DNA from: Rapana venosa
Lineage: Eukaryota; Mollusca; Gastropoda; Neogastropoda; Muricidae
Reading direction: 5' to 3'
Length of the DNA: 64,000 nucleotides
NCBI GenBank assembly: GCA_028751875.1
Contig: CM054141.1
Span: forward strand, 71,740,852-71,804,851
Part shown: positions 11,245-21,377 of the stretch, in pieces
Numbering within the stretch: position 1 is the first letter of the stretch
Layout: every line of letters begins with the position of its first letter
The notes under the pieces: generated by a model
What the model saw: only the letters and a program-made list of their open reading frames with translations
What the model was told of the DNA's origin: nothing
Database searches by the model: none
Made by a program: the position numbers and the translations under genes

Positions 11245-12540
11245 TATATATATTATATATATGAGCATTTTAAGGCTGGATAGAACATGCATATTTAAAT
11301 ATACATGTGTATGTATATATCATATGTTACATAAATACATATGAATGTGCAGCTCCCTTCCGAGGCAGATGATGATCGACAAATTCTTCTTATTCAGTTA
11401 TTCAGTGGCAATTCACTTATAAATCAGTTATTGTGACAAAAGTGGTTTTTCAGTCAAGATGTAATTAAAAAGTAAAAACTTATTTTTAAAGTCACACTGG
11501 CATTGAAATTCTTGAATTTGAATGATCAATGAATGTCAGCACTGAGGACCTTCAACTGATGGATGGCTGTCCTAATTTTGCACACTCAAGTTCCAGTGAT
11601 AGCATCTATAGATAGATCTAATCTATGTTCCTTCCTGCCTCTCAACAATGCAGATGACACTCTCCACCTCCTTATATTTAACACTGTGCCTTCCAACATG
11701 ATGTCTGGTGTGTCTGAAATTTAAATGAATAATATAACACTGTAACTCTAACAAAATGAATGATTTACAAAGTACATGACTCTACACATAGATCAAAACA
11801 AAGCAAGAGGTAAAATCACAATGTTGATTGATAGATAGTATGATACTGTTTTGGGAAAGGGGATTTGTTGGGGTGGGGGTTCAGAGAGAGGGGAGGAGGG
11901 GGGGGGGCCTTTTCAATCTTACATCACTTTGATCTGCAATGACTGTAAATGAACAGAGCTCTATGCCTCCCGGCAAAGAATACTTCTCATTAGCTGAAGC
12001 AGACCACTTTAACTAGGTTATAGGTAAACTGTAGTGTAGGGGGGAGGGGAGGGGGGACTAATACTCTAAGCTTTAAAATTAAACTTTTTTAAAGTTTTTA
12101 ATTCTGGTTTGTTGAAGGGGGGTGCTATTTTGGCATAGTTTTGGCATTGTTTTTTTAATTTTATTCTTTTGCTTCAGGGGTGGGTGTGAGGTGTGGGGGT
12201 GGGGGTGGAGTTTTGCAGTAAAATACACACCATGCATTCACAATCAGTGAATCACATGCATGAAGATGTATGTGTTTCCCTATCCACTAGACATTGAGCA
12301 GTGTCTCACACTGTCTGAGTGCTAGTCTTTCCAATGATGTTTACAATAAAGCTGATTTTCATGCACAACAGTCAACACAAATTTTGCGCTAGGGAAAAAG
12401 GCAATGGCAACAAGATACTAGGTAGTTGTGTCTGGAAAAATCTGTTAAACTTGAAGAAAGCCAACTGCAGAAACTACAGAACAATAGTACATCATACAGG
12501 CAAGAAAACAATTCATGTCATAATGGGTAGTAGTGGTACA
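11245..12540. other. Unique noncoding DNA, AT-rich
   Basis: No coding or repeat family recognised apart from short G-rich patches (11890-11907, 12040-12058, 12195-12210). Confidence 0.5.
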
Positions 12541-12587
12541 GTCTACTCCTAAGCACTCTTGTGGTAACACTCTCCCCAGGGAGAGCT

Positions 12588-12599
12588 ACCTGAATTTAT
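12588..12599 (+). repeat. Target-site duplication, left copy
   Basis: ACCTGAATTTAT, repeated exactly at 12899-12910 on the far side of the SINE. Confidence 0.85.
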
Positions 12600-12898
12600 A
12601 GGTAAAGGTAAAGGTGTCCCATAACCTATATTAAGGTCGTAGGGGAGCGAAGCGTCAGAGACCTCACTTCTCTAGGGCCAGCATATTGAGGGCGGCGCCC
12701 ATCTCCTCTCCCTCGCTGCTTTACCTTCCCTGACCCTAAAGAGGGCAGGTACCCATTTACAGCTGGGTGAACTGGGGGAACTGTACTGAAGCCAAGGCGC
12801 GAAAATGGTCACCCATCCAATTGGTAACCACGCTCGACGCTGCTTAACTTGGCTGGGGGAAAGCGAGTGCTCCGACCACTGAGCTACCCCGTCCCCAC
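12600..12898 (-). mobile_element. Chimeric tRNA/5S-like SINE, full-length copy
   Basis: The minus strand starts GGGGACGGGGTAGCTCAGTG GTCGGAG (tRNA 5' half with A box). About 45 nt later it enters a 5S rRNA-like block (12796-12853): AAGTTAAGCAGCGTCGAGC, then a TTGGATGGGTGACC-like motif. This resembles the 5S internal promoter (A-box, intermediate element, C-box). The 3' part has GGTACCTGCCCTC, GCGCCGCCCTCAATATGCTG and a GGTTATGGGACACCTTTACC end. It is flanked by a 12-bp target-site duplication, and a second copy lies at 26234-26512. Confidence 0.85.
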
Positions 12899-12910
12899 AC
12901 CTGAATTTAT
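12899..12910 (+). repeat. Target-site duplication, right copy
   Basis: ACCTGAATTTAT, matching 12588-12599. The interrupted host sequence reads AGGGAGAGCT then ACCTGAATTTATGCAGACAC. Confidence 0.85.
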
Positions 12911-12977
12911 GCAGACACAAATTAATCTGCCCTTAATTGCCCTTCATGGGATGATTAAAGTGTTTTTGACTTGACTG
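12911..12977 (+). repeat. SINE tail ending TTGACTTGACT
   Basis: TTAATTGCCCTTCATGGGAT, TTAAAGTGTTTTTGACTTGA. The same tail is inserted in the L2 copy at 25999-26044. Upstream, 12575-12587 carries CCCAGGGAGAG of the same host element. Confidence 0.6.
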
Positions 12978-13024
12978 CTATGACTTAAGTGCCATGATAT
13001 TCACAATAAGAGAGAGAGGAGACA

Positions 13025-13175
13025 TAATCCAACCACCCCAACCACGACATTCCAGTGTCCCCACTGCAACAGACATTGTACATCCAAGATCGGATTGCAC
13101 AGCCATATGCCGTCCACAGAAGAGCTGCAGGATACATCGTCATCTTCGGCAACAAAGGACTACCTGACTGACTGG
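13025..13175 (+). mobile_element. LINE C-terminal zinc-finger-like fragment
   Basis: The plus frame reads FQCPHCNRHCTSKIGLHSHM. The C-x2-C...H-x-H arrangement with 'SRIGLHSH' wording is a common C-terminus of animal non-LTR retrotransposon proteins. Decayed. Confidence 0.6.
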
Positions 13176-13189
13176 CTAATTCACAATAA

Positions 13190-13375
13190 ATACAAAACAC
13201 ATGCGCACACGCACACACACACAAACACACTGCACTTAAAATAATGCAAGTCTTGTATAACTATAAGCCACACACAGTGACACACACACACATGTGCACA
13301 CACATACACACACAGTGACTGTCAGTGTCACACACAGATACACACAGTCACACACACACACACCATGTAACTCAC
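13190..13375. repeat. AC-rich low-complexity DNA
   Basis: Short AC runs broken by GTG and AGT spacers. Confidence 0.8.
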
Positions 13376-13383
13376 ATGAATAT

Positions 13384-13580
13384 ATAGAAATGTAGTATCC
13401 CTTATCTACAGGTTTAAGCTCAATGCTTTTAGAACAGAATTTTCAAAAAAAGCTACATGTATAATCTGTGGCAAAAATATTACCTTTGCTCGCATTCTTT
13501 TAGAATGCAGAGATCTGAAAAATGTTTTACCCGTTTTCAGTCTGTTGCTTAGACTAGAGCAAATTCTAAGACATGATTGT
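13384..13580 (+). mobile_element. I-type LINE C-terminal fragment
   Basis: Frame ending TGA at 13578: YRFKLNAFRTEFSKKATCII then CGKNITFARILLECRDLKNV. It parallels the RNase H-LINE C-terminus at 14.4-14.6 kb (KLRLNAWNTKYSKNVTCCC...HHLLFDCPIL), so it is a diverged member of the same clade. Confidence 0.65.
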
Positions 13581-13814
13581 TGATTCCATTAATGAAAAAA
13601 AAATGTATTGTCAGTAATTTAAGTCATAGTCCCATTATCAAATGTGTGACTGTATAGTTATGATGTTTACTAGTTATAAATATGAACTGCAAAGTTGGTG
13701 TTAAGAAGTTGGGTGGGTTTTTTTTCAACATTCTGGTTTTAAGGGTTTTGGGGTTTTTTTGTTTCTTAAAGTTGTTTAATGTGGGTAATCAGCAATGTGC
13801 ATACCCCTTTCCAT

Positions 13815-13910
13815 CCCCCCCCCCCCCCCCCCCCCCCCCCCACACACATACACTCCCCACACATTTTTTCCCATCTGATATCACTAATTAGTGGAAGGAT
13901 GTTAAACTGA
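13815..13910 (-). repeat. GT-hairpin element, copy g, with poly-G37 on minus strand
   Basis: Read on the minus strand: GTTCTTCAGTTTAACATCCT TCCACTAATTAGTGATATCAG ATGGG, a GT-rich spacer, then 37 G (C run 13815-13851). Confidence 0.75.
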
Positions 13911-14063
13911 AGAACTAAACAGTAAACACACACACACACTTTTAAATTTTAATATTAATATCTATAAGTCAAATTTCTTCCTTTTTGGGGGGTGAGGGCA
14001 GGGTGAACTAAAGTTCTCTAAACAAGTTAATCTCACCCTCAATAAAAGATAATGTTGACTCCA

Positions 14064-14065
<2 letters not shown>

Positions 14066-14094
<29 letters not shown>
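14066..14094. repeat. (AC)n microsatellite
   Basis: About 14 AC units directly before the LINE RNase H fragment. Confidence 0.95.
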
Positions 14095-14096
<2 letters not shown>

Positions 14097-14099
14097 ATA

Positions 14100-14615
14100 C
14101 ATTCTATACATTCGATACATTCTATTGCAAGCAGAGGCATCAGCATAACTTTTTGCTGGATCCCCTCTCATTGTGGAATTTATTCGAATGAGCTGGTTGA
14201 TTCTTTGGCAAAACAAGGTGCCTCTGAATACAGTACTGAAGTGTTTGATTCTAATCTTGCACTGTCGTCTTATGAAATTCATTCTAAGTTAATGAAATGC
14301 ATACATTCAAAGATTATAGAAAAACATTATCAGCAGTTTCCTTGCCCACGGAAATTAGAAATTCTAATACATAAACTGAGATTAAATGCATGGAATACTA
14401 AATATTCAAAAAATGTAACATGTTGTTGTTCTATTCCACTTTCAGTCCACCATTTGTTGTTTGATTGCCCAATTCTTCTTGACATGTATAAAAGGAGAGG
14501 TTTAGATATTCATAAGAAATATGCCACTAGTCAAGAAGTTTTATATGACTCTCAGCAATTCATAGTGTCAGTTGCTGAAGTCATATATTCTTCACCTGTA
14601 AAACCTTTACTGTAA
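14100..14615 (+). mobile_element. I-clade LINE: RNase H domain to C-terminus
   Basis: Open frame to TAA at 14613: ITFCWIPSHCGIYSNELVDS then LAKQGA, the last strand/helix and conserved His of a retrotransposon RNase H. It continues with RLNAWNTKYSKNVTCCCSIP and HHLLFDCPILLDMYKRRG. It lacks RT and endonuclease, so it is 5'-truncated. A paralogous copy is on the minus strand at 43649-44046. An AT repeat follows at once. Confidence 0.8.
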
Positions 14616-14616
14616 T

Positions 14617-14658
<42 letters not shown>

Positions 14659-14730
14659 ATTATATTTATATATATGTATATATACATATATATATTATAT
14701 TTATATATATGTATATATTTATATACTTAT
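14617..14730. repeat. AT-rich (TA)n repeat
   Basis: TATATA runs interrupted by TATTATAT and TGTATATA. Confidence 0.95.
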
Positions 14731-14754
14731 GTGTGTGTGGATGTGGGTGCGTGT

Positions 14755-14910
14755 AGGGGAGAGAAAGAGAGAGAGACAGAGAGAGAGAGAGGACAGAGAG
14801 AGAGATGCGGTGTGTAATAATAGGTACTTTGGTATGAATGCGGGTGTGTCTAAATCACCATGTAGTGAATAGACATTAAACAAAACAAAACAAAACAAAA
14901 CACACACACA
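14755..14910 (-). repeat. GA tract and GT-hairpin element, copy h (diverged)
   Basis: GA-rich 14758-14807. The minus strand then reads TTTAATGTCTATTCACTACA and GGTGATTTAGACACACCC, as in the 43.49 kb copy. Confidence 0.6.
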
Positions 14911-14999
14911 CTTATGCTGGTATGTGCAACCGAAAATTCAATGACGATCACTTGCTGTGACGTGATTGTTTTCTTGCTTTATGAATGCATACAAGTAAA

Positions 15000-16140
15000 C
15001 ATAGCAAGACAGATTGTAGGCTTAATGGTACAGACCTACTGTATACATAACATGTATCATACACCCTACCTCGGATCCCACCATCTTTCCCTTTTCTTTT
15101 CCTACACCCGATCGGGAAAACAAGTTAAGATTTCGGCAAATGTTAAGTTATAAAAATCGTTTCCTCCCATATCTACCTGATCAAAATAAAAATCAACTTA
15201 CCAAAACAAAACTCGCCAATGAAGTTTCCGAATTAACGCCATTCTCAATTTCCTAGTCACAACTGCTTCCGTGTAGCTTGCAGGAACGCGCTGATAGCAG
15301 ATGTGTAACTCTCATTGGCTGACAGAGACTTGTTGCGCCTGATCAGAAGCGACAAAAGTGTGACAAAAAGAAATCGAAAGGACCATCCAAAAAAGACACT
15401 CCTTTCAGTTTGGTCGTGTGCAGATCGAACAAAGATCGTGTCCTTGTCATATGTCTTCCATTTTCATGATTATTATTCTTTAACACTTTTGGGAGATTTC
15501 TTTTCTTGAGTTCTCCTAAGAGTCAGATGATAAGTGTGTTCGGGTGGGTGGGAAATTGTCAAAGTTGCTAACTGGGAATGCCTAAAGAATGATTCACACT
15601 CAACGGGATGGGAATTATAAGTGGTGGGGGCAAAATACTTCCTGTTGTAGGACTACAAGATACCTGCTCATGATATAATTATGAGGTCATTGTTTGGGCC
15701 ATCTTTTTGTGTTCCAATTAAAAGCAACTCAAGCCCACAGCCAACAGAGACATGATGCACAGACAGTTTCAACTAGGCTACCTAGGCCTAGTAGTAGGCT
15801 AGGCTTAGGCCTACCTCCCGTGTGATAGACCCAGCCACAACAGCAGGGACCTAACTCCTTGATAGGCATAGGCTAATAACCACAATACACATTTATTTCC
15901 CCTTTAGGGCCTAATGCTTCAAGCAGTAGACCTATAGAAATTCCATGGGAATCTGAAACAAGGTTTCCAGCAGACAATTATACTCAGCATACCTATGGAT
16001 GATTTTAGACAGGGCATTATTTTTTTTTTACCTTGGTCAGCACTAAAGAAGAGTCCGTCAGGGTTGCATATTATCCATGTTTTCAGCATAATGATACAGA
16101 GAAAGGCTAACATAGATGACATGGGCATTGATATCAGAGG
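15000..16140. other. Unique noncoding DNA
   Basis: No exon supported. 15774-15815 has clustered AGGCCTA/TAGGCTA words that overlap as small palindromes. A near-duplicate phrase 'CTAACATAGATGACATGGGC' (16108) and 'CTGACATAGATGACATGGGC' (16171) marks the LINE border. Confidence 0.45.
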
Positions 16141-16794
16141 AATATAATACAGAAATGATCATGAGAAAAGCTGACATAGATGACATGGGCATTGATGTGG
16201 GAGGCAGAAAATCACTAACCTCATGTACGCTGATGATACAGCACTCATGGCCAATGACATCACAAGCATGAGGAAAATTCTCTATAGAGTGGATGGCACC
16301 TGGAATGTGAGATCCCTGAGATTACCAGCAAAAGTGGAAGAACTAGAACAAGAAAGTCGAAACCTTGATCAACGTTTCAACACTGCAGTGACTGAAACAG
16401 CCAACTACATCCATGGCATACAGAAACCAACAAAGAAGCCCGAGTTACGGAAAACATTCGAAAGCTGAGCGACAAAAACAGAGAACTGAAGCAAAGGAAG
16501 AATGAGACTAAAGGTGCAGAACTACACAAAGAAGCCAATCAGCAGGTGGAGGGGGGGGGGGGGGGGGGGGGGGGAGGCATGAGAAAAGCAAAGAAGACAT
16601 GAATTGAAAAACAGTACAAAGATATCAAAGAAAACCTGCCGAAAAATAACAGCAAGAAACTGTACTAGTTTGTTAAAGACCCGACATGATCGTAACAAGG
16701 GAGAACCACTACCATCCAAGACAAAGCAGGGAAATGTCTCACAGACAATCCAGATAATTATTTTAAAGAGGTGGACAGAGTATTGCTCTGAATT

Positions 16795-16825
<31 letters not shown>

Positions 16826-17830
16826 GCAACAGGAGATCCCAAGGTGTTAGATGTCCCTACAATAGCTACCCCATCCTATTGGAAGAAGTTGAAAGTGTAG
16901 TAAAATCACCTAAGAAAGGGAAAACAGCAAGAGTGGCCAGCATTCCACCAGAGTTGGCCCCAGCAGGAGGAGAGCCCATGACATGTTCCTCAGCATCTGA
17001 TAATTATAAGACGATCTGATATCAAGAAGATCTGGTGGACAGGGGAGTGGCCAACACCTTGGACAGTCCCTGGTTATCACTCTCCCGAGGAAAGGCAACT
17101 TACAACTATGCCAAAACTATGCCAAAACATCCTGATCAGCCATTGAAGCGAAGTCATGCTCAGAATCCTCCTGAACAGACTAAAACCTCAAGCTGAGGAG
17201 ATCATCAAAGAAGAGAGGTAGGTTTCAAAGCAGGATGGAGCACAACAGAGCAAATTTTCAACCTTAGAATACTCTGTGAGAAGTACTTGCAACACCAGCA
17301 AGATCTTTACCACGTCTTTGTGGACTCTAAGAAGGCGTTGGACAGAGTCCGGCATAAAGCTTTGTGGCCAACCATCAGGCTGCATAACATCCATGCCAGC
17401 CTCATCAGAACCCTAAAATGCCTCTATGACGAGGCAACCAGCGCAGTCTACAATGACAACAACATAGGACAATGGCTCTGAATCATCATTGGAGTATGCC
17501 ATGGATGTCTGCTCTCTCCCACTCTCTTCAACATCTTCTTAGAGACAATAGTGGCTGACGTACTTGAAAACCATGAGGGGAACGGTCAGCATTGGAGGCA
17601 GGACAATTACAAACTTACGTTTTGCCGACATCAACAGCATTGATGGAAAAGAGCAGGAGCTGGTCAACTTGGTAAATCACCTTGATGAAGCCTCTTTGGC
17701 ATGTGACATGCATACCAGCGCAGAGAAAACTCAGTTGATAACAAATAGTGCCGATGGCATCAGCACTGACGTTATCATAGACAAGAAGAAAATGGAGACT
17801 GTCCATTGGTTTAAATATCTGGGAGCTATG
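16140..17830 (+). mobile_element. RTE-like LINE, rearranged and frameshifted
   Basis: Pieces in order: an RT end with MYADDTALMAND; GTWNVRSLRLPAKVEELEQE, an endonuclease-start phrase; a linker (KQRKNETKGAELHKEANQQ); then RT motifs FVDSKKALDRVRHKALWPTI, CLLSPTLFNIFLE and TVSIGGRTITNLRFAD. Order and frame are broken (RT end before endonuclease start), with a G24 tract (16551-16574) and an AC repeat (16798-16824) inside. It is cut at 17830 by a SINE module. Confidence 0.75.
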
Positions 17831-17834
17831 GAGG

Positions 17835-17960
17835 ACGGTACTGTCTTGTATTGTATTGTATTGCGTTGTATTGTATGCCACTTAAGGTCATGGCACATTT
17901 CTCTGTGTGGAATTCGGCTGCTCTTCTCAGGGAATGCCCATCGCGGCAAAGGCAGACCCC
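17835..17960 (+). repeat. Sticky SINE module (GGGCTGCTCTCC family)
   Basis: TTGTA pentamers, then GCCACTTAAGGTCATGGCAC ATTTCTCTGTGTGGAATTCG GCTGCTCT. The same module lies at 30635-30780 and, shortened, at 10085-10150. The G/C words around CTCCCCGGGGAGAG are palindromic in the 30.7 kb copy. Confidence 0.65.
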
Positions 17961-17999
17961 CCCCCCCCCCCCCCACCCCCACCCCCCCTCAACCTTGCC
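17957..17999. repeat. poly-C tract with A interruptions
   Basis: C18, A, C5, A and C7 blocks. Confidence 0.9.
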
Positions 18000-18067
18000 C
18001 CTAAGTGTTTTAATAATTTGTTCCCACACAAGTGGTTTTACCTCCCACGAATCTTGCCTTATAAGCA

Positions 18068-18070
<3 letters not shown>

Positions 18071-18120
<50 letters not shown>

Positions 18121-18193
18121 TGTGTTCAAATTCATTTAACGTCTGTTCACAGTTGTGATATTAGACGGGGTGGGGGCGGAGGGGGGGGGGGGG
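18071..18193 (+). repeat. GT-hairpin element, copy e, with GT repeat and poly-G
   Basis: GT repeat 18071-18122, then TTCATTTAACGTCTGTTCAC, TTGTGATATTAGACGGGG, TGGGGGCGGA and G13. This is the best complete example of the GT/hairpin/poly-G order. Confidence 0.8.
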
Positions 18194-18199
18194 TGTGGA

Positions 18200-18780
18200 G
18201 AGAGAAGGAGGGTGTATGAGTCTCAAGGGAGGAGGGTGGTAGTTGGTACTGTACAGGAGAAGGAATTTCAGGGGATCAATGCATGCGAAATGATAAACAA
18301 AATTTAAAAATAAAAAATATAGAAAAACAACAACCAAAAATATAGAAAAAAACACACCATTACATTACTAAGCTATTGAACTACAATAAACAACAGGAAA
18401 ATGCAATTCTAACAATTTCTAACAAAATTAGTAATTCCAATAAAAAATGTAAATAAAATTTCAACTACTGAATTTCACGTGAAAAAACCCAAACCTATCT
18501 TAATGTGTGTAACCCCCTCCCCTGCCCTCAAAAGAAACCCAAGAAGCAACTCCCACCCCTGGAAGAAAAAAGCTCAACCTTTAAAACAAGAGCGAGAAAA
18601 ACTCAACAACAGCCAAAAACCCAATTACAAAAACAATATCCCTAGCCCCCTCCTATGAAACAAACAAGATAAACAATAGGAATGCAACAACTGTGAAACA
18701 GGAGGCATATAGCAAAGAAAAAGGATAATGATATATTTATTAAAAATCTAACAAGCTCGAAAAAATAATTTCTGGACTAG
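18200..18780. other. Unique A-rich noncoding DNA
   Basis: No exon or repeat recognised. Confidence 0.5.
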
Positions 18781-18976
<196 letters not shown>

Positions 18977-19289
18977 ATCTGTGACGTTCCTATTCTGCTG
19001 TAATCAAACTGCTCATTCGGATCCCTCCACACCAGCATACCTAGGCTTGCCATGTCGCATCTCAGGCTCAGAAGCCCACAGAAAGCTTACCTATGTTAGG
19101 CCGCCGTGAGGCCACCAGCTTGAGGGGCCCTGCATTGCTGCTGGGTCACATTGGTGCTGCTCAGTGGTGCTTACCATATGCAGGACATCATCTACTAAGC
19201 CCCCTGCCGATGACAACCATGGTTTAGTTGAGGAGCTACACTTGCACCGAGTGAGCCACCCACCTAGGGTGGTGACCACCACAAGGTCC

Positions 19290-20435
19290 CTCCAATGGCC
19301 TTTCCCCCCATGAACCCTCGATCTGTAGAGAGTGAAACAAAAAATCCTAAAGTTTTAAATGATTACAGACCCGTTGCCTTAACATCCGTCGTTATGAAAA
19401 GCTTTGAGGGCATTGTTCTTCAGTACCCCCTGCCAATAGTAAAAGATGTCCTTGACCCTTATCAATTCGCCTACAAGCATAACAGAAGTACAGATGATGC
19501 AGCAATCACGCTCTTGAATCATATCTACACACACCTTGAAAATAACAACTCTTTTGTTCGAATTCTCTTTGTTGATTTTTCCTCTGCATTTAACAGGATT
19601 CAGCCACATCTCATGGCCCCAAACCTGCAATCACTCAAAGTTAACCCGAAACTTATTTTATGGATTGTGAATTTTTTAACCAATCGATTTCAGTGTGTTT
19701 ATTTTGGAGGAAAAAACTCATTACAAAGAACCACTTCCACTGGTGCACCACAAGGCACTGTCTTAGCTCCGGTACTTTTTACCCTGTATACAAATAACTG
19801 CACTGGTACATTACTTACACCTTTTGTAAAATACTCAGATGACTCTGCTCTGCTAGATGTATTTGAGTATACTCAAATTTGGTTTATTATTATGAAGTAG
19901 AAAGGTTCTGTATATAGTGTAAAAATAACTATCTTGACTTAAACGTCAACAAAACCAAAGAAATGCTCATTGATTTTCGCAGAAATACACCCCAAGTTCC
20001 TGATCTGTTCATAGATGGAACAAAAGTAGAGAGAGTGCTAGAGTACAAACATCTTGGTACAATTCTAGATAATAAGTTGAATTTTAATGCAAACACTGCT
20101 TTTATACATAAGAAGTGTCGATCACGGATATACTGCCTTCAAAAACTGCATCACTTAACGTTAAAAAAGAAATTATGTGCTTGTTTTATAGAATCAGTCT
20201 TATGGGTTTTTATGCTGGTTTGGTTGTTTGAATGTAAAAAACAAGAACGTATTGAATAAAGTTGTGAATGGGTGTGGAAAGATTGTTGGAGAAAAGCAAA
20301 AGACGCTAAATTCTTTGTATGAAAATCAGATGACCAAAAAAGCTAAAGGCATTTCCACTGACAAAACCCACGTGCTTTCACAACACTATGCATTGCTTCC
20401 ATCTGGTCGAAGATTCCGAATGCCAGAATAAAAAA
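19290..20435 (+). mobile_element. CR1/Rex1-like LINE reverse transcriptase, decayed
   Basis: Large frame 19295-19900: LNDYRPVALTSVVMKSFEGI, QFAYKHNRSTDDAA, ILFVDFSSAFNRIQP, TGAPQGTVLAPVLFTLYT, and KYSDDSALLD in place of the YADD box. It continues in other frames with NKTKEMLIDFRRNTPQ, YKHLGTILDNKLNF, then KNVLNKVVNGCGKIVGEKQK and HYALLPSGRRFR near 20425. Frameshifts mean it is dead. 18990-19290 just before it is unrecognised spacer. Confidence 0.8.
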
Positions 20436-20572
20436 CAAACAGAAACAAAAATAGTTATATTAACAAGTCAATTCAGCTTGTAAACCGCTGTTAAACTTTA
20501 AAAGAAAATTTTTTTAAGGGGTTTTCATATTAAATCATCAAATAACAGTGTGTGCATGACTATGCCTCTGAC

Positions 20573-20683
<111 letters not shown>

Positions 20684-20930
20684 GTGCATGCATAGTTTTA
20701 TATAACCAGGCAAAGAATAAGTGTGAGCTGTGATGGGTGAAAGGGAAATACTGTTAAAACTTTTTTTAAATCAAAATGTTTTTGTCATGTTTTCTTTTTA
20801 ATGTAAAATTACTTGTGATATTTGCATTGATTGTGCTGATGATGTTTCATGAGATGTGTTTGAATTATTGTTGTGTTGTGGTTTTGCTTTGCTACTCTTA
20901 ACCTTTACTGGTGTGTGCGTGCGCACGCGC

Positions 20931-20934
<4 letters not shown>

Positions 20935-21027
<93 letters not shown>
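20935..21027. repeat. (GT)n microsatellite
   Basis: About 46 uninterrupted GT units, then GGGTGGGTGCGGGTG. Confidence 0.98.
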
Positions 21028-21028
<1 letters not shown>

Positions 21029-21243
21029 ATGGGTGGGTGCGGGTGTGTGTGTGTGTGACGTAGATTGTTGTCGGCTTTTAAAATACTGTGTTATTTCTTA
21101 ATCTGTATTGTTTAATAATGCATGCTGCGTAACTATAATTTTAAAGTGCCACTCATCATTTATCTAGTTGAGACATTAAAGTATTCTGGAGTCTTGAGTG
21201 CAAGAAACCAAAACTGAGGTCACCATGAGAAACTAGGGTGACC

Positions 21244-21375
21244 ATGAGAAATCATCATCATCATCATCATCAGACCCGTGACCTTGGCGGTCGTGGGGGA
21301 GACACGAAAGACGATGCCGTGGTAAGCCTCCTCCATCCATCCCGGTCCTCGGCTCTGCGAGAAATAGGAGTCACC
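21244..21375 (+). repeat. (ATC)n-headed dispersed element
   Basis: CATCATCATCATCATCATCA, then CCCGTGACCTTGGCGGTCGT GGGGGAGACACGAAAGACGA. It is GC-rich and unlike its AT-rich flanks, and abuts the L2 copy. Family not identified. Confidence 0.4.
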
Positions 21376-21377
21376 AA

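Noticed and set aside
12796..12853. 5S rRNA gene
   Set aside because: Only the central and 3' part of 5S is matched, inside a SINE with target-site duplications.
12840..12898. tRNA gene
   Set aside because: The tRNA A box is good, but there is no B box or acceptor stem and the DNA continues into a 5S-like block. It is a SINE head.
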